Shown one piece after another: positions 23,722-37,600 of a DNA stretch of 64,000 nt. The stretch is from the NCBI RefSeq assembly GCF_900496995.4, contig NC_044008.1:8441276-8505275 (forward strand). The letters are read 5' to 3'. The stretch's first letter is position 1. Each line of letters opens with the position of its first letter. Made by a program: the position numbers and the translations under genes. Source of the stretch: Aquila chrysaetos chrysaetos (lineage: Eukaryota; Chordata; Aves; Accipitriformes; Accipitridae). A model generated the notes under the pieces. That model was not told where the DNA came from. It ran no database searches and was given only the letters and a program-made list of their open reading frames with translations.

Positions 23722-26700
23722 CTGTCAAGAGACGTAGTACATTAGAACTGTTATTTGCTGTGTCATTATAACAAGATATAAAATGCACGTTTAGGAGACA
23801 GAAAATGCCGTCTGGAATTTTAATCAATTTTAAGCAACGTGGCTCAAACTAGGCAGTTCTCAGTTTCTAGTTTCAAGGTAAGCTATGACTTATATGGATG
23901 TAACTGGTGTGACTCACATTTGGATTCATCAGGTATTACTATATCAGGCCTAGTGCTGACCCTCTGATGGCTCTGCAAGGAGATCCTTCCTCTGGAAAGG
24001 CATATTTGTTAGGTGCTGAGTATATCTGTGTTGCTTCCAAGTTTGAGATGACTCTTGGCATTGGGGAGTGTGGCACAAGCTAACAAGCCCTTCCAGGTGA
24101 GTACTGTGCAAACACACCCCCAAATAGCCCAGCCCCTCATCATGAGAGGCATCAAGTGCATTTCTGATGCCTCTGGTCTTCTCTCAAGTAAGAATTTTCA
24201 TTGAAGCACCAGGCATGAAGAAATGCACACTGAAGAAAGAGTTACTTATTAGCCTATGTGTACTAATTCAAGGCTCAAGGGTGATGGAAACAGCTCAGCA
24301 AGTGATGAAGCGGCTGCTATTATAATGCTTTTCCCACAAGGTTAAGTGGGACTTTCTTCCACTTCTACTGATAGCAGTTGGGTAACCAACTTGCTTAAAG
24401 TTTCATAGCAATGACATGGAAAATTATTTAAGAGAAAGCAAGGATCTAAAGAGTGTTCTTTACAGGAACTCAAAAGTGCCATACTGCTTTAATGAATCCT
24501 AGCTCCAACATCAACCATGCACAGGGACTGTTGTACCTGTTAAAGTTGTCAGGGGCAAGACTGATTCGCTGTCTATATCATCTGTTGTCTGGATAAAACC
24601 ATGGGAAGAAGGAACAATAAGCACAGTCTCATCATCTATTGTAGGCTGATCAACTTGTTCTTCTATCGTTGGAGAACCCAGGTCCTGAACAACACAGAAC
24701 AGGACATGAGAGTGTACTCTTGGTAGCATAAACAGAAAAATCTCCTTTGCTCAGCCATACTCCACAGTAAGCAATACACTGCCTGGATGAATTTTATCTC
24801 ATTAAATGGAAATGTCAGCATCTGAGGTAGTTTACTTCAGCATTTATAGGGCATGTTTCATCCCAATGCAGGCATATAAAAAACAAGATGAAAAGAATTC
24901 TACCCTGTGAGCAGTATAAGGGCAGGGGGAGAGGAAAGGAGGGACTGCAAGGGGGTGATAAAATGTTCTCTTGTTAAGTCAAATGTTTTGTCTATAAAGA
25001 GGAATAATTAAACTTTTCCACTACTTGCTGTCTAGATGTTCTCAGATACTGAAGCAATACCTTTATAGTACTACCAGCTCCACAAATGAAGTAGCTTTAC
25101 CTGAACTTCTGTGTCAAGTTTTAACTACTGAACACAGAGCTCAAAAGACCCATTTTAATTGCTGTGCCTTGCTTGCCCTGTCACTTGCTGACTGTAGGTT
25201 GGCTCCAAACTTTTTTAGCTGGACCTCATTATATCAAAAAATTGGCAACACACTGATTCCTTCCAGGTACAAGTGCTCAATACCCCTGCTCTCTTCCAGT
25301 CCTGTAATAGCTGCTGCTGCCTCTTCCCCAGCTCTTGTAGTACTGGAATGGCAGTCATACATCTGGCTTACTCAGTGTCACAACACACTCCAGCAGACTC
25401 CTGGTTCTGCAAATGCAGTGAAAAGACATCCTAGATAGTACTGCCAGAATAAGCAGAGATATTTGGATTCCAGTTTTTGTGTGTAACATGCATAAGATTT
25501 GTTCAAGCTTCAGGAATCACTGATGCAGAATGCTAGCAAATGTTGCTGGCAGAATGGAAAGTACCTGGATTTATCACTGTTTTCAGAGGGAGCTGGAACT
25601 GCTTGGAGAGGTTACAGCCCTCTCTGTTCAAGAAAATCCTGAAGTTCCTCCACCTAGTTATGGCAAAACTTAATTTTCCTACACACTTTCACAATGTTTT
25701 TGTAAAGGCAGCTGCCTGAAAACCCTTTCCCTGGTGCTGCTGAAGGAGTTGACTCTCTTTGCTGCAGCTCAGTGATTTAAACTTGGTCCAAACGTGTACC
25801 CGTTCATGCAAGTCACAGTATGCCCAACCTGCAAAAGCAGCTTCCTGCAGAGAGCACAGCTGAACCTGCCCATGATAAGCAGTATGTGGAAAGACTTGAA
25901 ACTGGGAAGAGGAGGCGTGAAAAACTAAAGAAGCCATTGTGGCAAATGGGCACCTTTCCCAGCCAGAAATAATAACACTCTGCAGCATGACTGCCTGCTT
26001 CCCACTACCCACACCCACAGTGACAATACAATACTGGCAAGTGCATAAAAACACCACTGACTTAAAGAAAGCAAAATTTAGGCATGTTTTTCTAGAGTAA
26101 CTTTTCACTTGGAATCGCTCACAGACAGTTCACTATTTCCTAGAATTTAAATACACGTATCAAACTTGAATCTGACTAGAAGTGTAAGGCAAATTAGAAT
26201 TACAAACTCAGTTTGTCTTTCTGTATAGAAAGTTTAGTACCTCTTTATATCCTGCTAGCCAAAAGCGATTTCTACAAAGCTTAATTAGGAACTAGGTTTA
26301 TAGCAAAAGTTTACTAATTCTACCTCGACAAGCCAAAATTTTAAACTGAGAGTAGAAAGCTGATGGGCTGCCTCAACTGTTGAGAATCTTATCACAACTA
26401 TGTCAACCATGAGACAAGAAAGAGGAAAATGGAAAAATAATCCCCAGTTTTGGATGCATTCAGTATTCAAATGCTTCTGTAGCAGCAGACTGCTGAGATG
26501 TACAAAGATACTCCTCTTTGTAAGAGCACAATGGATATGCAGTGCCTATTAGAAACTTCTTCACAAAGCCTAACAAAGTCAAAGCATATCAACAATGGAT
26601 TTTCAAGACTGATAAAGCAGAATTACAGCAACTGTAGAGCACAATGTTTTACAGAACAGGATGGGGTATTTGAATCTAACTCATCTCTTCCCACAGTCTA

Positions 26701-29700
26701 AACTCATCAAGCTTCTAAGGAAAGAGGTATTTTCTACCCACTAAAGAGAGTTACCTTCTTTTTAGCATCTCTATTTCCTCGACTTACTCATTATCATAGT
26801 TCCAGCAACTGAAAGATGGAGGAATTTAGTATGAGCAATCCCAATGCCTGAAATTATTTGGATAAGCTCATTTCTGCATCTCAGGTGTTGCAGCTGAATA
26901 AAACTGAGGCCAGAGAAATAGCTTAAATGCTTCAAATTCCAATTTAACAGATACTTACTGGAGTAGTATGTTTAATAGAAGTCCTCAAAAATGGAAACTG
27001 TGGTGCACCTCGAAATATGTTATTAGATTCATAGAGCAAAGCCTAAATACCTCACCTCCCTTGCTCAGCAGTCTATCTACTTGTAAAGTATGTGTGTTGG
27101 ACAATTAACAGCCTAGTTTAAAGCAACAGCATCAAACAGTAATCGGATGAAGGCAACTGTTCGGTGCCACTAATATTGCCACTTTCCACAGTCATCATGC
27201 AAAAGTACCCTGAGCAGTGAAGCAACTCCACGGCTAGTGAGGTATTCAATGCTCCAGACTAAGTAAAATATAAGCCTCAGTACCAAATTAAATGCTATCA
27301 CTTTCACACCCGTAACATATTAATGAAGTTCAAGGATAGAGGATCTGAACAAAATACTCATAGAACTACGACATACATGAAATCACTGACATATTTCATA
27401 TAAATAGCTTAATATAAAGGTCAAAGATGCAGAAATGGGGAAAATACCAAGTATCACGCACTCCCGTACCTCAGTAACATAAGTGCTGGGTAAATCAGAG
27501 TGAGAATCCTCTTCCTGTTTCAGGCTGGTATCTGAAATCTCTTCCTCAGTTCTTACCATAACTCCATCCATCAGCTCACTACTGTTCCTGCTGCTGAATT
27601 TGGAGGCATCGTCCTCATTGTAGGCTGCCTGTTCTTCATCACCCAGCTTGGACTGATGGATATCATCTGGGAAAGTATTTGTTTCTAGGGTATCGGGAGG
27701 ATCTGTCAGGTCAGCTGACTGAATATCTGAATCAACAGTAAGTTCTGCCTGAGTGACAGAGGAGGAGATATCTTCAGCAGCAACGGTGCGGATTATGACA
27801 CTTGGCGTGTGGCACTGCACTGTGACATTGTCACTTGTATTTAGCAAATGCTCTGGCTGTAAGCAGTATTTGCAAAAAGACACACAAACAAAAAACAAAA
27901 AATGTCAGAGACTTTCCTCCAAGTTATCTTCAAATCTTTCAGCAAATAAAAGCAAAAGGATTCAAAGAACTCATTACTAAGTGTAATTTAGAGTTTTACA
28001 TATATAGTATGCTAGCCCAGATCATCTGTTGACCTTTCATGGCCTTAAATGATGAATTCGTAGACTGAATTTGGTGTAAACTGTTCTTTAAGTCACAAAT
28101 AATGTAAATATGTAATATGAAAGTGGCAACTGTTCAGGTGAGGATCACTGTAGATTCAAAAGATCAGAGGTTTTTCCCCTGAATTTTGCATCACTTGTTA
28201 GTCAATCTCCAGTTTGCTTCCCCTTCCCTCCCTCTAATAAAAAGTAATACTGTCACTACTATACAAGTTTTGTGAACACCAATATTCATTTGTGAGAGTA
28301 ACTGGAAACATCAGGAAACTGTAGTATTTTGTTTTGCTGGGGGGCAAGCCACCAGAGAGCGACATCATGTTCAGCCACAGTAAGAACTAAGTTGCTTCCT
28401 AAAGCCAAGTTTTGAAGCAACTTGCTTTTTAAAAACAATAAAAAAAAAAAAAAAAAAAAAAAATTCTCACCCTTCAGTATTTTAAGCAAAGTAACAGTTA
28501 TGACTTAAGAACTGCTTTGCAAATTCAACATGCACATATAGGGGCCTGCATTATTATGTTCCTGTCCCTCCACTGCTCAAACTCCAGTCTTTTCACTGCT
28601 CAAAATACATACCGATAAGGCATGAACGATGATCTGTTCTGGGGAGGCTGGAGCAGCAGCAGCAGCCGTTAGGGTCATGGTAGGACTAGTCGTCAGCGTT
28701 AAAGGAAGGCCTTGGCTTGAGCTTGTCTGTAGTAAATATGTACCTGGTGTTCCAGTCGGCTGGAGATGGAAAGACTACAAAAGACAACACAAGTTTAATA
28801 CCTAAACACACTGCCTTCCTGGGCCACACTGAGCACTCAGAGCATGTTTGTTTACATGAACTAGTCTAACTGTAACTCCCCTGGAAAACAAACAAACAAA
28901 TCCAATCCCTACTGCATTGATTGCTGTACTGCACTCAAGAAGTAGAAAGAAACCCATCCATAACCTTAGACTACCAAGACAAGTACTAACTAAGGCCAAG
29001 AGTCAAGCAGGACTGTATTATGCTGTACAACAGCAGGTAAGAAAGGAACAAATTCAACTTACTCTTAACATGGAGAAGAAAGAGAAACTGTGCTATAAAC
29101 TACTGAACAATGGAACTGAGAGAATCTTTACTTACTGGGAGCTTCCTCTGGCTCCGTTATGTCAGACTTCAACAAGACAACAATGAGCACAAAGGAAAAC
29201 TTCATAGCACTAAGGCATTAAGACAGATTTAAAGCATTTAACTGTAATTCACATTTTACTCCACAGCACTAATGAATTACACTTTCAGAAATACATATTG
29301 CTTTGAGCTTTTAAGTTTTGGATCTCTTAACTTCCACTTTCCACTTGAGAACTATTTTTTTGGGAAATGCACAGTTCCATAGTCTAAGAAGTAGCTGTGC
29401 TTCAAAGAAAAAAACACAGTAACAAATATCAGTTCTCTGTTACTTACTGGAAGAATCTCAAAGGTCTGTAGTGTTCCACTGTTTAGTGTTATTGTCTCAG
29501 AGTCAACAGTAGCAGCAGGGGAATCGGTTGAGGCTGCAAAAGGAAGAAAAAGAGGAAAAATAAGTATGTAAACCAAAATGTTTCAGCCCTGCAGAGAGTG
29601 TAACATACTATAATTACTACATAGCAGAGTACTGTTAATTCCAGTAAGAGGAAAAAGAAAACTGGCTTCAATCCTAATGACAAGATTCTCTGATTGGTAC

Positions 29701-32700
29701 CCAAGATACAATACTATTTGAAGAGGGCATTCTACAATCCAAAAAAGCAAAAGAAAGAAAGAATGGGTTTAGTGCACAGGGATAAAAGCTGACAAATAAA
29801 GTTATCTGAGGTGATCTAATTACTTTTTGTTAATGAGATTTGTAAGAGGTTCTGGTGTAATAATATCCTTTGGATCATGTATAACTTGTTTTAAAATGGT
29901 GTCAGGTTTAATATTGCTGTATTTCCCATGGACCTCTTTTTTTTTTTTTTTTCTGTATTTTTAACCTTTTCTGCCCTTCACAGTATGTCCACCACTGATG
30001 AAACATCAGATGCTCCACAAGATATTTGCCTACCCTGTGTATTATGATTACAGTGTATAAAAGCTGTAAGTATTCTTACTACAAGTGTGTAATTATTTAT
30101 GCAATTATCTCCATTAATTCTAAAAGTAACGAAGAGAAGCATTGAAAACAGTTTACATATCAGACATTTCAAGATCACCAGGTCCAAACAGCTCATACCC
30201 AAAGCTTTATAAGATATCAAAAAAACTATTCAGAGCTGTAATCATGATTTTTACTTAAGTCTTAAAAAACTCAGAAGTTCCAGGAAGCTGGAGGCAAATT
30301 AATACTTTGCCTGGGATAATCCAGTAATTCCATAAATACTGAAAGGGCAAAAGACCTACATGACGACAGCAGTGCTCCAAGCACTGGAAACTTGGCCATC
30401 TCAGACTCTGTAGCTTCAAAGTAGAATAATTTTGGTCTCTTAAGGAGATACAAACTCTGATTTTGAAGCTTTTATTGTTGGAGTGGCATGTTCAAGGGTT
30501 CCTGCTGCAGATTTCCTGGCACTTAGTAGCAGACAGCTGTGAAGTGTGGCTTGTCTGTTACCTAGCCAGTTATGTTCATAAAGCTTACAGCAATTACCCC
30601 TTTGAAACCTTGAACCTTCTATCAAATGCAGCTGAAAGTGGCTAATAGGTTCAGCTCTCATGGGATTGGGAAAGACAGAATACAAAATTCACTTTGATTA
30701 CACAAACAGAAATTCTTCAGGAAAGCAGACTAAAATGGGGAAAAAGGCTTGTTAGGCAGACAGGGGTAAGTGACATCACAAAATAAACATTACAGGATTC
30801 AATTCAGAAAGGACGAAAGGTTACAGAATACCAGCACATCTTGCCTGCTCATCAAAACCCAATAGCTTTGACCAAACTTGGTTCAAAGTCTGAGCCCACT
30901 GACATATTACGTCAGATAAAAAGTTCTTGGCTTGGTATTGCGCGTCATTCTAATTAAAATTTAAACCAGATAAAATGAAGATGGCACTTAGTAAGTAGAT
31001 TAAGATAGGCTAATCTAATGAAATTATAAGCAGGAAATTGTTCACCAAATGCCTATCTAGTCATAGTCTGAAGAATCAATTCTTAGCCTGATTAATTAAT
31101 TTTGTAATCAGCAAGACTGAAGCACTGCATTTTCCTAATAAAATTCACAAGTGACAAACAGTGCAAAATAGTATATGATGGAGATGACAGGCTGCATATG
31201 GGGTGACTGGATTGGAGTGACTGGAGTTACTTAGTAAGATTAGTTACAAAACCAAGCAATAAGCGCTACAGCCAAGGTAGACCTGGTAATAAATGTTTGA
31301 TAATGAGCAAAGTTCATCCTTAAGAGCGCGGGAACCACCAACTTAAAAAAAAAAAATACAGTGGCTAGAGCAGATCATCAGCTGAATGTCAGTGTGACTC
31401 GGCAGCTAACACTTTCCAGAGTGTTTGTGCCTAGAAATAACTGCATAATAAACAGCAGGACTAGAAGAAACAACATTATATACCCTCCCTTCAGTGTCCT
31501 TCATCAGAACTTAGGGACAGCAGTGTATATATTTTACAAAAGGAGATCTTGTACATGATATTTATTGTTCTGGACAAGAGCTACCAGAAGAAACTTAAGG
31601 AATAAACATATACACTGTACCTTCATTAGGAGGCTTGTGTAATTCAAAGAACATGTCATATGGCAAGCTCTTCTGTGCATGCACACAGACAGACACCTAC
31701 AACCCATATGTCCAGGCACTCCAATTGCAGCTTCTTGGTACTATTGCCACAGTAATACCTTCATTTGCCTAACAAAGTTAGAAATGGGCAAATGGAATCC
31801 AGAAATCCTTAATCTGAAGTTATAGCAAGACCAAAGCAGAATTAATAAAATTCTCTAAGACATGCCCACTCCTCCTTCACCATCTTAACATAAGAAAGCT
31901 TTAGGTTTCATTAGAGGACATCGAGTCGTTCGTTTCAGCTACTTACAGACATGTGTAATCTGGACTGGAATCTGCAAAGCTGCCACAGGGCTTGGTGCGT
32001 TGCCTGCGTTCTCCTCTAAGCGAGCCACTCGAATCTGCACGTGCTGAACCCCCGAACTGGAATTAGTGTTTGGTAATCCACTTCCAGATTTGTTCTCCGA
32101 AAGCTGGTGCCCTGGATTGTTTTTTTGGTTCTCATGGAGTTGTTTAAGACCCTTTATCAGCACTGAGAGAAAGAATACTCACGCTAAAGCATGTTGAAGA
32201 AGCACATTTGAAATGCTGCATGTGAGATTTATCCAAGATGGAAAAAGTAACCAAAATCCTTCTGAATTTGGAACCTAAACAATTTATAGAGATATATCAA
32301 CTAGAAACTTAGCACATACATAAAACACATTTATAGTCAACTACTGGAGTGAACTTCATTTTCTCAAGGAATCTAGACATTTTAGGATGCTTGGGAAAAA
32401 AAAAAAAAAGAAAACCTCATAAAAGTTTGGACCTCTCTAAAAACACATATAGTATATCTCCAAGCTACAATCAAGTTCCAGTATCATTAATTGTGTAATG
32501 CTGCTATAAGAAGTAAACCCTCCAATCTTACAAAACATGGCAGTGGATTTGTTCAAGAGGTTGACAGAAGTGTCACTGGAAATAGGGAGGAAAAGAGAAT
32601 TAATCTTGCAGTGGCTACACTACAATTCTTTGTCTGTGCATGAAGTGGCCCATTACTCCAATAAAACTGCCCACCTTTCTTCCCTGTGATCGCTTTGGTC

Positions 32701-34600
32701 CCACTGAGGGAGTGGTTGACATATATATGGTTACAAAAGCTGAGGCCTCTACTTTTCTAGCATTCAATACAGCAAACTGTTTAAACATCTCCCACTCTTG
32801 ACACCATGACGTTTCGTCTGGGAAAGAGAGGGGAGCCTGTTGATTCAGTGGCATATTTATATTATAGATTATTTCATGCAACAACTGTCTATTAATGTAT
32901 GGTAAGCATAACAGGGCTACCCTCTCAATTGCAGCCTCCAGGCATGACTAATATATAACCACACTGACAACCACAGCAAAAGTGTCCATTAAATTACACC
33001 TTTCATTATGACATGACTAATCTCTCCGAGTTTAGTTCCTCTCCCCAAGTCAGAGAAAAGGAGGGCTGAAGGTCACGGAGACTGAAATACCCTTTGTCTC
33101 AGGCACTAGTTTCTCCAACCAAGAATGAGAAAATGCTATGAGACACCTATTCTGGGGAGCTTTATACTCCCAATTCCTCCCCTCATCCTCACTGTGCAGC
33201 TAGTTGTAGATCTACCTTCTGTCTACAGCTAAGGTTCAGCACCTCACACAGATTACATTTTAAAGGTAACAGATCTAACCTGAGGTGATACTGCTAGGCT
33301 GCAGATATATATCCTCTTCCACCTGAAGAGGTCACTGCCCTCCATACCAAAGATCATCATCATCTGAGATCTGCCAGCTGAGCTGCTTAGATACATGCTC
33401 TCACTTTAGCCAAAGTGAGGGGAGTTGGCAAAATCTACAGTTTAGGTGTATACATCAGCTTGGCTTGTTTCGACTGAAACACTTAAGAATTGCTTGTAGG
33501 AGCAATTCAGCCAGCAGATCCAAGGGGCCAGTAAGTTCCAGCAAAGGAGCAATGTGCTCGTTGGCCAGCAATGCTGTAAGTAGACAACAAAATGCAGCCT
33601 TATTCCTCTGATATTTGTGAAAGGAGCTTTCAGAAGAGAAGTGTGCAGATAGTACATTACCAGGGAATGAAACATCTTTGTGGTTTGCAATCTGTCTTTT
33701 AATGGTCCACCATTTACTCCGAAGCCACTGTGGTGAGCGGACACTACTCCATCCTTCAGCTAGTAAATCCCAATTGATGTCATTTTCATCAGAAACTTCA
33801 AGTTCCGCTATCCTGGCAGAATACAGAAAATATTTACCTGTTAGAAACTACCCTCCAGACTGGAAGGGGTGTTGCACATCTCCAGTCTTGTCACACGTAA
33901 CAGCGGCAAAATGGCATGCTAGTGAATAGTCCATCAGAGCTCATGAATTGACACAGGCTTCCAAGGCGCCACGCTGCCAGAGGTCAAGCAGAATCATAAA
34001 CAACAGAAGATGGACTAGACCTGTTAGATGATCCAGTCCATCTCCTTGCCATGCAGGATTATTCTCCTTATTTACATATACATTAGGACTTTGATCAGAT
34101 TATTGTGAAGCATTCCAAATGATGGTACTTGCATCTTTTCTCTTTGGAAAACCATTCCCCAAATACATCTCCAAGGCAGCAAATACTTCCTGAGGTTCAC
34201 TCTGAACTTTCACTTAATTAATTTCATGTTATGATATTTACTTCTGTTTTCTCCTAAATAACACTCATCCGTCCTTAACACAGATTTTTGCCTCCTCTCA
34301 GATGCTTCTTAGCCAAAGTAGATGAAGTTAACTACAGTATTAAACAGTTCCTCATAAATCAAACCCATCAGGTTCTCCAGGTAAGGGACAGTCTTCACGT
34401 AGTTTTGGCAGATGTTATGCACACACTGGATTCTACCAGAATCTGTTTGAATACTATAAATATCTCTGAACTGCCTCCAGCTCATCTGTACATGGAACAT
34501 ATGAAAGACAGGTGAACAACAAGAAGGGAAAAGATTTTTGTGGAAGTTAAGAAAAGTACTCTTCACAAACCAAGCAATAGCACTGAACACTCTTGCTAGC

Positions 34601-34632
<32 letters not shown>

Positions 34633-37600
34633 AAAAGGAAAAAAGAAAAAAGCTACCAAAACCAACCCTGCAGGATGAGTTAAGGATATCTGGACAGACC
34701 AAAACAGATACCATTTGTACAGAAATATTAAGAATTATAACCAGCACATTCTGAAATGTGGAATCACATTCCTCATTTTGAGTTCATGTCAAACAGCTTC
34801 AGTAAATTAGTGAATATTGCTTTGTAAATAATGCTTAGATTCTCTGGATGTCTTGGCTTTTTATTCCCACCCAAAACTATCAACCCATAAAAATCCACTG
34901 GCTAAAAAGCCTGAGTTAAAGGCATTCAAAACGGGAGGAGGACTGGAGAGAGCAAAAGATTTCCAAAGTTACTACCAGGTTGCCAGTTCAAATGTAGTCA
35001 AAGATGCTGATATCCAATCAGTGTTTGGTGGCCTACATGAAATTAATTTGCAGTCTCGGTTTAGTTCTTTGTAGACAAGACGTCCACATCACAGAAACCA
35101 CCACCACACTTGACCCTTGTTGGTCATCTCAGCAGAGAGGCCAAGGACTGAATGGGCAGGGAGACTGAACTACCCTCCAGTTAAGGGTTAAAGCGCATTG
35201 GTGGGGCAATGTGTGGGAAGCTTGCACGGTCGCTGCCTGTGCTGTACCTTTTCTGTGGAATAAAGAAGACTTCAGTCTCCAGGGTTTTCAATCTGACACC
35301 TTTCACGAACACTAACATTCACTAAAAAAACAAAAAACAAAAAATATGTTCAATAATAAATCTCTGGGAACTGTAAACACAGCAGTGATTTTTGGAGGGT
35401 TCTAGAGTTTTTAGTGTCTAACAAACCAGCAAAATGGACCCCAATGGAATCCTGCTAGCGTCATGTATTACAAACCTTTAAAAGTAACTAAAATAACAAA
35501 CCTCAAGATCAGATTTATTTCATCTTCCTTGGTCCACTCAGTGCCCCCACTTTGTTTCCAGTTGAGATAGTTGAGCCATTTAGAGCGGCATTGCTTTTCA
35601 GAGCGTGTCCCGACCCGTTCTGCCACGGCAGCCCATGATACACCTTGTGTGACAATGTCACCTGGTTCTGTGCTAGTTAGCTCATGCACTACTTCTGCTA
35701 GTCTTTTTTCTTCTTTCTCTGTCCACTTTCCTGAAAGAGAGAAAAGCCCTCCAACTTAACTAACAGGAGATGGCCTCTGTTCTGCTCTGTAACACGTCAA
35801 CAAACATTTAGCTTCAGTGCCTTATTCTAGATGCAAATATTGACTTGTGAAGAAGATATAACTGTTCTTACTTACTAACAATTTATATTATATCCATTCT
35901 TGATTAAGAAATGCATAATTCCATCATTTTGCTGCCAAGTTTCTTTCTCTTCTCTTCCTCTCGCAGATGAATGAAGGTGCACAGAACTTACCAAAATACT
36001 GACCAAAGCAAACTGGTCCAAGCTACCTGAATGGTATTAGTTGAAGTAAATTAACCACACAGCAATTTAGTATTCGGTAATGACGTGAGGTCTGACTAAA
36101 TTTTCCTTCCATTTGAATATATACACTACAAAATAAACAATACTTTACTCCTAAAGTGCACCTGTCTCTTAATTGACAACAAATATACAGCGTATGTTTA
36201 CTTTACTCCTAAAGCACACCTGTCTCTTAATTTACACCAAATATACAGTGTATGTTTATAAACATCAAACACAAGGGAAAGTACTTTTTAATCCACCTCA
36301 ATAAAATATGCTCTAGTAGCACAACATACAACAGAAAATGGACTGCAAAAATAAACTGTGTTCTGATCTTTTAGAAGTGAAACTGGAGAAACCTATACCA
36401 AATACATTCTAAAAACGTCCCCAGATTTCACATTGCAAGTTCCTCAGTTTAAGGTTACAAATCTCTGAAACCACCACTGACAAAGGCGATAGAGTTTTAA
36501 CTAGAATATCCATTACTGACACCAGCATTTACCTCACCTGTGTTGCAGGTATCCTTCATCAATCTACATCGATCTTTTACAGATGAAGCACTTCTCCCCA
36601 GTGCAGCTCCTATTGTGGCCCAATCGTTACCATGCTTTATTCTCAGCCTAAATAGAAACATGCTCATTAGCACTATATCCAGTTATGAGTTTACCAAAAT
36701 ATCAAATGCGATCTAATAAAAACAGGATGAACGTGAAGAATGGGGAGTCACTTGATACTACAGGATTAATACTTTCTATCATCACTGCTGATTTTTCTAT
36801 GTTTCTAGAAGCCTTTGGGCCAGCTAAACCACAGGATACTCACTTACAAAATGCTTAATATCCAACTACCTTGCAGGAACGTTGTGAGGCTTAATTACTG
36901 TGTTAATACAGTACGAATGTTTAGATAAACAGTCAACACCCATTCTACACAAGTTCCTCAGGGTTTTCAGATGGTATAGAGTTCACCTGAGAAATCCAAA
37001 TAATGCCCAATGAAAACCCAGGCATCCTACAATTTAAATCAAGCAAACCACTGCATAATCATTTTCATAATTTTAACTATTATTTTCCTCCCACACATGA
37101 CAACAGGTTGCTTAACATGTTGAGCCATGACTACTTTTGACACGTCTGGAACCAAAGGCACCTTGTGAACGACACAAACCAGCTAAACTGATCCAAACAT
37201 ATCCATCAACGCAATGAAATACACTCCCTTCCTTCCTTCAGTCCAGCCTGGTTTCTTCAAACCGCTCAACACTGGCAAGCTGCAAAAGGAGATAAAGTCT
37301 GCAGCCCCTCCTGCTTCATCTATCAGGTTTACAGTCAAAATCAAAAAGCCTTGCTGACTATTTACGTCTCTCTCTAATACTACATAAGGGAGATCCTACC
37401 CTTGACCTACCACTTTCTTTAGAAATAACCTTTGCTCAGGTTTCCTAAAGAAAGGGAATGTCTGTTTTTCACAAACATAACTGCAAATGTTGACTGTGCT
37501 TGTTAAAATCTGAAGCATTACTAGTTCCAACAGAAGGCTTGCTTTAGAACTTTGTTGCGTATTGCTTACGTCCTGAATACATATTAGAAAATATATTAAA

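Larger units (their letters stand above)
33813..35501 (-). other. DMTF1: DMTF1 intron between coding exons 9 and 10
   Basis: A 1,689-bp intron, the most repeat-laden in the gene. It contains an ancient CR1/L3-like tail (34,005-34,250), an A27 run with A-rich continuation (34,603-34,652) and an LTR-like patch of unusual composition (about 35,080-35,290). Confidence 0.8.
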
